Source of the DNA: Lachnospiraceae bacterium
Lineage (GTDB): Bacteria > Bacillota > Clostridia > Lachnospirales > Lachnospiraceae
Direction of reading: 5' to 3'
DNA: 64,000 nt
Assembly (NCBI GenBank): GCA_021770345.1
Contig: JAETRD010000009.1
Span: 1-64,000 of the forward strand
In this document: in pieces, positions 28,662 to 35,979 of the stretch
How positions within the stretch are numbered: position 1 is the stretch's first letter
Layout of the letters: every line of letters begins with the position of its first letter
Made by a program: the position numbers and the translations under genes
Notes under the pieces: generated by a model
What the model was told of the DNA's origin: nothing
What the model saw: only the letters and a program-made list of their open reading frames with translations
The model's database searches: none

Positions 28662-29105
28662 TTAATTAAACGGCAGCTCTTCGTCAATTCCGTCCGGAAT
28701 ATTCATAAAGCCGTCACCCGCTGCGCTGCTCGGCGACGGTCTCTCGGAAGGTGTGAATCCGCCGGAGTTGTCTCCGCCGGCATTCTTGCTCTCTGCAAAT
28801 TCACATTCCTCTACGACAACGTCCGTCGTATACACTTTCTGCCCGTCTCTGTTGGTATAACTGCCGGTCTGAATCCGCCCGCTCACAACGACCTTGGTCC
28901 CCTTGCGGAGATATTTCTCTGCAAACTCGCCGAGTCTTCCGAATGCGACGCATCCGATAAAATCCGCGGTCTGCTGGTCCGCGTCTCTGCGGAATCTTCT
29001 GTCAACCGCAAGCGTATAACGTGCGACTGCCGTTGCCTGTTCGCCCTGGGAGTATCTTACTTCCGGGTCTCTTGTCAATCGTCCCATAAGAATAACTTTA
29101 TTCAT
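28662..29105 (-). CDS. ssb: Single-stranded DNA-binding protein
   Basis: 147 residues. The OB fold (about 1-105) starts MNKVILMGRLTRDPEVRYS and includes FIGCVAFGRLGEFAEKYLRKG (shown partly: FGRLGEFAEKYLRKG). A Gly/Ser-rich linker follows, and the acidic tip DEELPFN is the protein-interaction tail of SSB. It lies in the conserved rpsF-ssb-rpsR operon. Confidence 0.97.
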   Translation of the reverse strand: MNKVILMGRLTRDPEVRYSQGEQATAVARYTLAVDRRFRRDADQQTADFIGCVAFGRLGEFAEKYLRKGTKVVVSGRIQTGSYTNRDGQKVYTTDVVVEECEFAESKNAGGDNSGGFTPSERPSPSSAAGDGFMNIPDGIDEELPFN

Positions 29106-29125
29106 ACGATTTGATTTCCTCTCTA

Positions 29126-29416
29126 TTATGCCTCGTCTTTTCTAACGCATAAGAAACGAAGAACGTTGTCCATGATGCGGACATCCTGCTCAACTGCTGC
29201 CGGAACGGTAGACGCTGCCTCAAACTGAATAAAGTAGTAATAGCCCTCATTCATCTTCTGAATTTCGTAAGCCAGTCTCTTCTTGCCGGTCTCCTCCACC
29301 TCTGTGATGTTACCGCCTGCACGAGTGATGTACTCTTTTGCCTTCTCCACGGTAGCAGTTCTCGCATCGTCTTCGATCTTTGCACTGACTACGAGTGCCA
29401 ATTCATACTTGTTCAT
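29126..29416 (-). CDS. rpsF: Ribosomal protein bS6
   Basis: 96 residues from the ATG at 29416, preceded by AAGGAGG; the longer frame from 29467 is not supported. Conserved S6 segments are MNKYELALVVSA, EETGKKRLAYEIQKMNEGYY (20 residues) and IMDNVLRFLCVRK. It binds the central domain of 16S rRNA with S18. It is first in the operon, about 75 bases after a predicted transcription start. Confidence 0.96.
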   Translation of the reverse strand: MNKYELALVVSAKIEDDARTATVEKAKEYITRAGGNITEVEETGKKRLAYEIQKMNEGYYYFIQFEAASTVPAAVEQDVRIMDNVLRFLCVRKDEA

Positions 29417-29497
29417 GCGAATGTTTCCTCCTTCTGGTCTCTGGCCCGCTGCCTGCGCGGCGAGCAAGGATTAATTAATAATATATCACGAGTCTCT

Positions 29498-29526
29498 ACT
29501 ATAGCATGTTTTCCCTTATGTTTCAA
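29498..29526 (-). promoter_or_regulatory. Promoter of rpsF-ssb-rpsR
   Basis: TTGAAA (29521-29526) and TATAGT (29498-29503) with 17-base spacing. The -35 box overlaps the last codons of the DUF951 gene. Confidence 0.75.
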
Positions 29527-29707
29527 GCTTTTTATGAATTTCTTTTGTGTTTTTCTCCACCAGTTTTCTCGCAAGCATAACCTGATGTCCACACCCCATG
29601 CACTTGAGCCGAAAATCCGCACCGACCCGCAGAATCTCCCACTCGCTGCTCCCACAGGGGTGCTGTTTCTTGAGACGCACGACGTCCCCTACGCTGTATT
29701 TGTCCAT
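29516..29707 (-). CDS. DUF951 family small protein
   Basis: 63 residues from the ATG at 29707, with CGGAGG upstream; longer frames are unsupported. The segment YSVGDVVRLKKQHPCGSSEW and the CMGCGH motif are characteristic of the DUF951 family, a small nucleic-acid-binding-like or zinc-binding protein often found beside rpsF. Cys residues in HPCG and CMGC could bind metal. The function is unknown. Confidence 0.88.
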   Translation of the reverse strand: MDKYSVGDVVRLKKQHPCGSSEWEILRVGADFRLKCMGCGHQVMLARKLVEKNTKEIHKKLET

Positions 29708-29741
29708 AAAATCCTCCGTTTCTGCACATAATAAGCCTGTC

Positions 29742-30261
29742 TCAGGCACATGGGCACTGCTCCTTTCTCGCAATCACACAGTACCAGTCCGCCTCGCCGG
29801 CATCCATGTCCGTGATATAAGCCGGATGACAGAGCAGCCGGATATCCCGGTAACCCATCTCCTTTATCTTGTCGAGCAAAAGCGCCCGCTTCACCGGATA
29901 ATAATGCTCCTCAAATTCTTCCTTTTGAAAAATCCGATTCTCCCGTTCAAACGTGTAAAGCAGGTGAAACGTCATTGAGTCATCCGCGTGGTAATCCCAC
30001 ACCTGCATCAGATTAATCCGCGTGTCGTCCCGGAATACCGGATTATACAGATAAAAACACCGTCTGTCCCGCAGTATTTTATCCCAGTTGCGCATGTCGT
30101 AATACAGAGAACCGCCGGGTGCCACCAGCGCATCCATCTGTGCGAGTACCTGTATGACCTCCTCATTTGTCACATACGGCAGCGAATTTCCGGTGCTCGC
30201 CACACAGTAGAACCGCTCCGGAAACGGTACAAATATCCGTTCTCTCATATAAATTTGCCAT
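29742..30261 (-). pseudogene. Broken SAM-dependent methyltransferase gene
   Basis: An ATG at 30261 with a strong GGAGGGAG site starts MANLYERTD, a typical beginning, but that frame is soon lost. The open frame that follows in another phase contains only the rear half of a class I methyltransferase: VASTGNSLPYV, ALVAPGGSLYYDMRNWD and a C-terminal beta part. The SAM-binding glycine motif that should lie between is absent. The simplest reading is an internal deletion of roughly 60-90 codons with a frame change. The longest open frame (to 30317) starts upstream without a ribosome binding site. Confidence 0.7.
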
Positions 30262-30313
30262 GACTCCCTCCGTTTCCACGCCGCTCTGTGCGCAAAACGC
30301 AATATTTGCGCAT

Positions 30314-31039
30314 TCACACTTCTACCCGTCCGAACACCTCGCCGAGTCCCGCCTGTATCACGAGGTCTGCCCTGCCGTCCATCGGCGTGGCGGATTTGTT
30401 GATAAGTACCAGCTTATCCCCATGATAGTCGTGTATCAACCCTGCCGCGGGGTAAACCGCCAGGGATGTCCCGCCGATAATCAGCATATCCGCATGGCGG
30501 ATGTAAAACAGTGCATCCTCTAACGTCTTCTGATCAAGTCCTTCCTCGTAGAGCACGACATCCGGTTTTAACTCGCCGCCGCAGGCGTCGCATCGCGGTA
30601 TTTTGGTGTCGGATTCCAGCACATGGCGCGCGTCAAATTCCTTCCCACAGCGCCTGCAGTAGTTGCGGTGCACGCTTCCGTGCAGTTCGAGTACCCGCTT
30701 GCTGCCCGCAGCCTGATGCAGGCCGTCGATATTCTGGGTAATGACTGCGGCAAGCTTGCCCGCAGCCTCAAGCTCCGCCAGTTTTTTGTGCGTAATATTC
30801 GGCTTTGCATCCAGGCAGAGCATTTTGTCGCGGTAAAACCGATAAAATTCCTCCGTATTATTAATATAGAAGGAATGGCTCAAAATCGTCTCCGGCGGGT
30901 AATCGTATTTCTGATTATACAGCCCGTCCACACTGCGGAAATCCGGGATTCCGCTCTCCGTGGACACCCCGGCGCCGCCAAAAAAGACAATGTTATCGGA
31001 TTCCTTTACCATCTGTAAAAACCGTTCGATATTCGTCAT
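30314..31039 (-). CDS. cobB: Sirtuin NAD-dependent protein deacylase
   Basis: 241 residues from the ATG at 31039, preceded by GGGAGGG. Sirtuin motifs are FFGGAGVSTESGIPDFR, VITQNIDGLHQAAGSKRVLELHG (catalytic His in LHG; shown partly: TQNIDGLHQAAG), and the zinc Cys pairs CRRC and CDAC. GGTSLAVYPAA is the NAD-binding part. It removes acyl groups from lysines using NAD. It is a single gene between a broken methyltransferase gene and thiD. Confidence 0.94.
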   Translation of the reverse strand: MTNIERFLQMVKESDNIVFFGGAGVSTESGIPDFRSVDGLYNQKYDYPPETILSHSFYINNTEEFYRFYRDKMLCLDAKPNITHKKLAELEAAGKLAAVITQNIDGLHQAAGSKRVLELHGSVHRNYCRRCGKEFDARHVLESDTKIPRCDACGGELKPDVVLYEEGLDQKTLEDALFYIRHADMLIIGGTSLAVYPAAGLIHDYHGDKLVLINKSATPMDGRADLVIQAGLGEVFGRVEV

Positions 31040-31171
31040 ACTGATACCCTCCCCATGCCACGTTGTCTGTTCCTGATTCATTGCCTCTATCATAGCACAA
31101 ATTACAGGCCATTTTTATTCCATTCCCTGAAAATGATAAATTTTTTACCTCTGAAAGCCGATCCGCGGATT

Positions 31172-31978
31172 TCACCGCGCCTCCTCGGCAAATTCACCGG
31201 TCAGATTGAAATTATGCTGCATCGGCCCTCTGCCGCATCCCAGATCCAGCATAGCCTCCAACGCACCGGAAAGGTAGTCTTTTGCGCGCCGGATGGATGC
31301 GGGCAGTTCAAACCCTTTGGCCAGATTGGCGGCAATGGCGCTGGATAACGTACAGCCGGTGCCATGGGTGTTGGGATTGTCAATATGCTTTCCGCTAAAC
31401 CACGTTCCTGCGCCGTCCGCATAGAGAAAATCATTTGCGTCGTTCACACTGTGCCCGCCCTTGAGCAGAACGGCACAGCCGTAAGCCGCACCGATGCGCT
31501 TCGCTGCGGCCTCGATATCCGCTTTGCTGCGGATTGTCATGCCTGACAAAATTTCCGCCTCCGGTATGTTTGGAGTCACCACGGCCGCCAGCGGAAACAG
31601 ACTGGTTTTCAGCGTTTCTTCCGCCTCCGGGGAAATCAGCCGGTCACCGCTGGTGGCCACCATTACCGGGTCCACAACGATATTTTTTGCGCGATAGAAA
31701 CGCAGACGTTCCCCGATGGTCTCAATCAGCTCGCAGGATGATGTCATGCCAATTTTCACCGCGTCGGGCGGAATATCCTCAAACACCGCGTCGATCTGCT
31801 GCCCCAGAAACTCGGGCGTCACTTCGACGATTTCCCGTACGCCGGTGGTATTCTGGGCTACCAGTGCAGTGACCGCGCTCATGGCAAAAACGCCGTTCAT
31901 CGTCATTGTTTTCAGGTCGGCCTGTATCCCCGCGCCTCCGCTGGGATCGGTTCCCGCGATTGTCAATGCCGTTTTCAT
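31172..31978 (-). CDS. thiD: Hydroxymethylpyrimidine/phosphomethylpyrimidine kinase
   Basis: 268 residues. It is a ribokinase-fold protein with AGTDPSGGAGIQADLKTM at the N-terminus, KIGMTSS, VVDPVMVATSG and the catalytic NTHGTGCTLSSAIAANLA. It phosphorylates HMP twice to HMP-PP for thiamine synthesis. It is last of thiM-thiE-thiD. Confidence 0.96.
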   Translation of the reverse strand: MKTALTIAGTDPSGGAGIQADLKTMTMNGVFAMSAVTALVAQNTTGVREIVEVTPEFLGQQIDAVFEDIPPDAVKIGMTSSCELIETIGERLRFYRAKNIVVDPVMVATSGDRLISPEAEETLKTSLFPLAAVVTPNIPEAEILSGMTIRSKADIEAAAKRIGAAYGCAVLLKGGHSVNDANDFLYADGAGTWFSGKHIDNPNTHGTGCTLSSAIAANLAKGFELPASIRRAKDYLSGALEAMLDLGCGRGPMQHNFNLTGEFAEEAR

Positions 31979-32052
31979 TGCCGTATCTCCTTTTCATTTT
32001 TTTATTGAGCCGCACGGTTTTTCATGCGTTCATCCTCTCCTCTGACAGCTTT

Positions 32053-32694
32053 TCATGCGCTCACCATATCCTCTGACAGCGCGCGCAGCCTCCGGCAGCG
32101 CGCTTCAATATCCTCCGCGGAAAAGATAGCCGATACCAGAGCCACGCCGTCCACACCGCTGCCTGACAATCCAAGAAGATTGCCCTCGTTAATACCGCCG
32201 ATGGCTACAACGGGAACCTTCACCGCACTGCAGATGGCCCGCAGCATCTCATTCGGCATCTGTTTTACGTCTGTCTTGGTACCGGTGGGGAACACTGCTC
32301 CCAGCCCCAGATAATCCGCGCCGCTTTCTACCGCCTTCCGGGCCTCTTCCACCGTGTGGACAGAGACGCCCAGAATCATCTGTTCTCCCACCCGGCGGCG
32401 GACCTCTGCCGCCGCCATGTCCTCCTGCCCCACATGGATTCCGTCCGCGCCGCAGGCAATGGCAATGTCCACGTTGTCATTCACGATGAACGGTATGCCG
32501 TACCTGCGGCACAGGCCGCAGATGTCCTTTGCCTCCCGGAGGAATGCCGCCTCGTCCAGTTCCTTCTCCCGAAGCTGGACGCAGGTTGCGCCGCCCCGCA
32601 GCGCTGCCTCCACCTGCTGATAAAGCGTTTGTTTCCCGGTCCAGGCACGGTCGGTGACGGCGTAGAGCAGCATGTGCCGCTTATCGCACTTCAT
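32053..32694 (-). CDS. thiE: Thiamine phosphate synthase
   Basis: 213 residues. TIM-barrel motifs are VQLREKELDEAAFLREA, FIVNDNVDIAIACGADGIHVGQED (shown partly: GADGIHVGQED), and DYLGLGAVFPTGTK, VVAIGGINEGN. It joins HMP-PP and thiazole phosphate to make thiamine phosphate. It overlaps thiM by 14 bases. Confidence 0.97.
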   Translation of the reverse strand: MKCDKRHMLLYAVTDRAWTGKQTLYQQVEAALRGGATCVQLREKELDEAAFLREAKDICGLCRRYGIPFIVNDNVDIAIACGADGIHVGQEDMAAAEVRRRVGEQMILGVSVHTVEEARKAVESGADYLGLGAVFPTGTKTDVKQMPNEMLRAICSAVKVPVVAIGGINEGNLLGLSGSGVDGVALVSAIFSAEDIEARCRRLRALSEDMVSA

Positions 32695-33502
32695 AGTATG
32701 CTCCCTTCTCCAATGCCGCCGGAGTCAGGCGGTACATGGCGTCGATGATATAATTTCGGTAGGAGGCGTTGCCGTCCGCTTCCGTCAGACGCTTATATGC
32801 GATCTCTCCGCACAATCCCATCGCGCACACGGCGGCCGCAGCCGCCTCTAAGGTCTGGCCGGGGTTCGCGGTGACGAAAGCCGCCGTTAGAGCTGAGAGC
32901 TGACAGCCGGTACCGGTGACCGCAGACATCATGGCATGGCCGTTGCGGATACAGAAGGCCCTCTCTCCGTCCGCTGCAATGTCGATGGCTCCGGTAATGA
33001 CAATGACTGCCCCGGTACGCCGGGCGAGGTCCCGGGCAAGAGACACCGCCTCATCCAGGTTATCATCCGTTACTCTGTCCGCGGCATCGGCGTCCACCCC
33101 CTTGGTTGTGCCGGTCCCGCAGGCCAAAGTTCTGATCTCCGAAATATTTCCCCGAATAACCGCAAACTTCACCTCTTTCATCAGCGCGAGAGCCGTGTCC
33201 GTCCGCAGCCCGGACGCCCCGGCTCCCACCGGGTCTAATACTGCGGGATGGCCCAGCTCGTTGGCACGCTTTCCTGCGGCAAACATGGCAGAAATCGTGC
33301 GGCGGTTTAAAGTCCCGATATTGATCGTCAGTCCGCCACAGACGGCAGTGATGTCCGCAGCCTCCTCCAACTCATCCGCCATAATTGGTGATCCGCCGCA
33401 GGCCAACAGCATATTTGCACAGTCATTGACCGTGACATAGTTTGTGATATTGTGGACCAGGGGCGATATCCGGCGAACGTTCTCAAAAATCTGTTCAAAC
33501 AT
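32681..33502 (-). CDS. thiM: Hydroxyethylthiazole kinase
   Basis: 273 residues from the ATG at 33502, preceded by AAAGGAG. Motifs are PLVHNITNYVTVNDCAN, ALLLCGGSPIMADE-like (LACGGSPIMADE), LDPVGAGAS and TGTGCQLSALTAA near the catalytic Cys. It phosphorylates the thiazole alcohol. With thiE and thiD it forms a salvage set. It lies behind a TPP riboswitch. Confidence 0.97.
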   Translation of the reverse strand: MFEQIFENVRRISPLVHNITNYVTVNDCANMLLACGGSPIMADELEEAADITAVCGGLTINIGTLNRRTISAMFAAGKRANELGHPAVLDPVGAGASGLRTDTALALMKEVKFAVIRGNISEIRTLACGTGTTKGVDADAADRVTDDNLDEAVSLARDLARRTGAVIVITGAIDIAADGERAFCIRNGHAMMSAVTGTGCQLSALTAAFVTANPGQTLEAAAAAVCAMGLCGEIAYKRLTEADGNASYRNYIIDAMYRLTPAALEKGAYYEVR

Positions 33503-33528
33503 CGTATGTTCTCCTTTCCGCAAATGAA

Positions 33529-33566
33529 CAAAAAAACAGGAGACATCCGGATTGGATGCCCCCTGA
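33529..33566 (-). terminator. Attenuator terminator of the TPP riboswitch
   Basis: CAGGGGGCATCC and GGATGTCTCCTG pair around a short loop, followed by TTTTTTT on the minus strand, directly between the aptamer and thiM. It is placed to stop transcription when TPP is bound. Confidence 0.85.
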
Positions 33567-33572
33567 AAAATA

Positions 33573-33670
33573 CAGGTTCCTGCGACTCCCTCCGGCGGCA
33601 TTACCCGCATCAGGTTCAAGGGTCGAAGGTCTACCTTCCTCTCAGCCTGTCACACAAGCTCCCCTGTTCA
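33573..33670 (-). ncRNA. TPP riboswitch (THI element)
   Basis: The minus strand shows the conserved TPP aptamer core: CTGAGAGG (33638-33645) and ACCTGATGCGGGTAATGCC, with the GGAGGGAGTC closing part. It lies upstream of thiM and is followed by an intrinsic terminator, so thiamine pyrophosphate should switch the thi operon off by premature termination. Confidence 0.95.
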
Positions 33671-33682
33671 TTTGTCACAAAC

Positions 33683-33711
33683 ATTATATCATTCCGTTTC
33701 CTGTTTTACAA
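33683..33711 (-). promoter_or_regulatory. Promoter of the thi operon
   Basis: TTGTAA (33706-33711) and TATAAT (33683-33688) with 17-base spacing, about 12 bases upstream of the aptamer. Confidence 0.75.
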
Positions 33712-33776
33712 GTAACTGTCGGAAAGGGATTTCTTTTTTCCCGGTCTGCAAGCGATCATAATCCGCGAAACGGCGG

Positions 33777-35072
33777 TTAATTCCCCTGCCTTGCAACTGG
33801 AATCATGATGTTCAGATTGAAAATATTATCGTCAACATCAACAGATAACGCGCCCCCGTAGCGCCGTACCAAAAGCTGAATACTTCTCATGCCGAAGCCG
33901 TGAAACCTGATATCTTCCTTGGTTGTCACAGGCAACCCGTTCTCCATGGCGATCGGATGATCAAAATAGTTTTCCGTGTGGATGACGAGCATATTCCCGC
34001 TGGCGGTCACGGTCAATCCGATCACACGGCGTTCCGGGTCATCCAGCGGGATCACGCTCTCAATGGCATTGTCCAGGATATTTCCGAAAATGGAGTAGAG
34101 ATCCATAGCCTGAAACGAGGAAAACCCGCTGCCGTCCACCATGCAGGTCAGGAGAATCTGGTTTTTCTCACAAATAAGACTTTTTTCCGTCAAAATGACA
34201 TCCAGAGCGGCGTTCCCCGTCTTTACCACGGAATCATAAATCATCACCGCAGACTCAATCTCTTTTAACGCCTCTCTGGAACTGCTGTCGGGTATCTGGC
34301 GCCGAAGGAGCGCGATCTGATGCTTCAAATCATGGCATTTCAGGTTGATACATTCGATGTTTTCCTCGGATATGCGAAACTGCTCCTGTCTGGTGTGGAG
34401 TAGCTGTTCGGTGATTTCCAGTTTCTTCGCCAGCTGGGACTGACGATATAGCCCGGACTGGATAAACAGAGCAAAAATACAGCCGATAATGGAATACAGG
34501 GAAGTCAGGATATATGCGCCAAATTGCGTAAAATCAAGAATAAACAATTTACAGTAATTGAGCACCACCACCAAAATCAGCATAATAAAGATAAAAAGTG
34601 TCAGAAACGGATTGTCGCGCCGGGCTGTTTTTTCCTGCTGAATTCGCCGCGCAAAGGTCAGATAGCAGACTGCATAAACGCCCGCATAAAAGAAGAGTGT
34701 CACCATGTTCATCACGGAATCAGAAACCTCTATGACCCGATTCCATGCCAAGTTTGAAAAGATACCGGAAATATTGTAGGCAATATGCTGTGTGGCATAA
34801 GCCGCCGAAGCCCGATACAGCGCCTCCCAGCCGGAGCATTTAAATAAGCAGGGGATGGCCGCAACGCTCAGGGCAAATAGCAGCAGATATTTTGCCATTT
34901 TAATCAGCCCTTCCCATCCTGCAGGCCAAAAAACAGCAGCGGCAAACAGGACGGCAAGCCACAACGCCAGCCGCAGAAGGAAATGACTCCTCCGTTCCAG
35001 CCAAAAAAAGCAGATTGTCTCCGCCAACAGCAGTTCCACCAGAAATTCAACAGGCTCCCACAGAATTGTCAT
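33777..35072 (-). CDS. GHKL sensor histidine kinase, second system
   Basis: 431 residues with a hydrophobic N-terminal half (about six membrane helices up to residue 215) and a GHKL kinase core: CHDLKHQIALLRRQ, FGNILDNAIES and HGFGMRSIQLLVRRYGG. It is the same plan as the kinase at 652-1977. It overlaps the regulator gene upstream by 4 bases (ATGA). The divergent neighbour is a cell-surface GH3 glycosidase, so a carbohydrate or glycoside signal is a fair guess but unproven. Confidence 0.88.
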   Translation of the reverse strand: MTILWEPVEFLVELLLAETICFFWLERRSHFLLRLALWLAVLFAAAVFWPAGWEGLIKMAKYLLLFALSVAAIPCLFKCSGWEALYRASAAYATQHIAYNISGIFSNLAWNRVIEVSDSVMNMVTLFFYAGVYAVCYLTFARRIQQEKTARRDNPFLTLFIFIMLILVVVLNYCKLFILDFTQFGAYILTSLYSIIGCIFALFIQSGLYRQSQLAKKLEITEQLLHTRQEQFRISEENIECINLKCHDLKHQIALLRRQIPDSSSREALKEIESAVMIYDSVVKTGNAALDVILTEKSLICEKNQILLTCMVDGSGFSSFQAMDLYSIFGNILDNAIESVIPLDDPERRVIGLTVTASGNMLVIHTENYFDHPIAMENGLPVTTKEDIRFHGFGMRSIQLLVRRYGGALSVDVDDNIFNLNIMIPVARQGN

Positions 35073-35779
35073 CGGATGCTCCCTCCTAAATAGTCAGTCA
35101 GGCTCTTTAGAAATTCTCCCCTGCGGGGCCGGCTGATTTGGAGCGTCATACCGCCCACCATAACCATGTTGCCGTCCACCGCTGTCACCTGACGCAGATT
35201 GACCAGATAGCAATTGTTACACCGTAGGAAATGGTATCGCGACAGCTTTTCCTCCGCCGCTTTCATGGACTCCCGCACCACATAGTCCCCCTGTTCCGTG
35301 TGATAGGTCAAATAATGCTTTTGTACCTCCACATAGAAAATCCCGGAGACAGATATGCGTACAAAACCATTGGAGGGAAACAGCAGTATATCCTCATTCT
35401 TTAATTTGTCGATATTGCGGACCGCTTTCCTGAGCTTCATGGCAAAAGGTGCATAGCTGACGGGCTTTAACACAAAATCCAGCGCTCCCACTTCATAGCC
35501 GTTCAGCGCATACTGCGCCATATTGGTCACAAAAATCAGTGTTACGGCAGAGTCGGACTCCCGCATCCGCCGGGCGGTCTCCATTCCGTTTAGCCCCGGC
35601 AATTCGATGTCCATCAGTACCAGATCAAAATCCTCCCGGAACCGGGCAAGGAACTCAAGAGGATTGTCAAACAGTTGTATATGAAATTGGATAGCGGTTT
35701 CTTTCCCATATCGAATCAGCAGCGAACGCAAACGTCCGGCATCTTCAGAGGAATCTTCAACGATTGCGACGCGATACAT
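35069..35779 (-). CDS. LytTR-family response regulator, second system
   Basis: 236 residues from the ATG at 35779, preceded by GAGGTGAGG. The receiver domain has VEDSSED, the phospho-acceptor in VLMDIEL and LKPVSY; the LytTR domain (about 135-236) carries FYVEVQKHYLTYHTEQGDY and FLRCNNCYLVNL. It probably acts on the intergenic region ahead of the GH3 gene, where a 21-bp-spaced direct repeat is found. Confidence 0.9.
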   Translation of the reverse strand: MYRVAIVEDSSEDAGRLRSLLIRYGKETAIQFHIQLFDNPLEFLARFREDFDLVLMDIELPGLNGMETARRMRESDSAVTLIFVTNMAQYALNGYEVGALDFVLKPVSYAPFAMKLRKAVRNIDKLKNEDILLFPSNGFVRISVSGIFYVEVQKHYLTYHTEQGDYVVRESMKAAEEKLSRYHFLRCNNCYLVNLRQVTAVDGNMVMVGGMTLQISRPRRGEFLKSLTDYLGGSIR

Positions 35780-35836
35780 ATCCTCACCTCTTTTCGTCTC
35801 TTTTAAAGTATAACAAATCTTCCGCCCGCGCAAACG

Positions 35837-35868
35837 ACAGGTTGTGCCAGCAGGAATACAGCCTGTGC
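35837..35868. promoter_or_regulatory. Candidate LytTR operator between regulator and GH3 genes
   Basis: ACAGGTTGTGC (35837) and ACAGCCTGTGC (35858) are direct repeats 21 bp apart, one to two helical turns on the same face. AgrA-type LytTR proteins bind two ACAG-starting direct repeats with this spacing. It lies in the 200-bp divergent region. Confidence 0.5.
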
Positions 35869-35979
35869 AAGCTCCGTTTACAACACCCGTTCCCTTTGTT
35901 AGATTGAAGGTATCCTATGCTCGAGCACATATAAGCGGTTTGGCCGACCGCAAAAACGAAACAACTGGAGGAGGATTAA

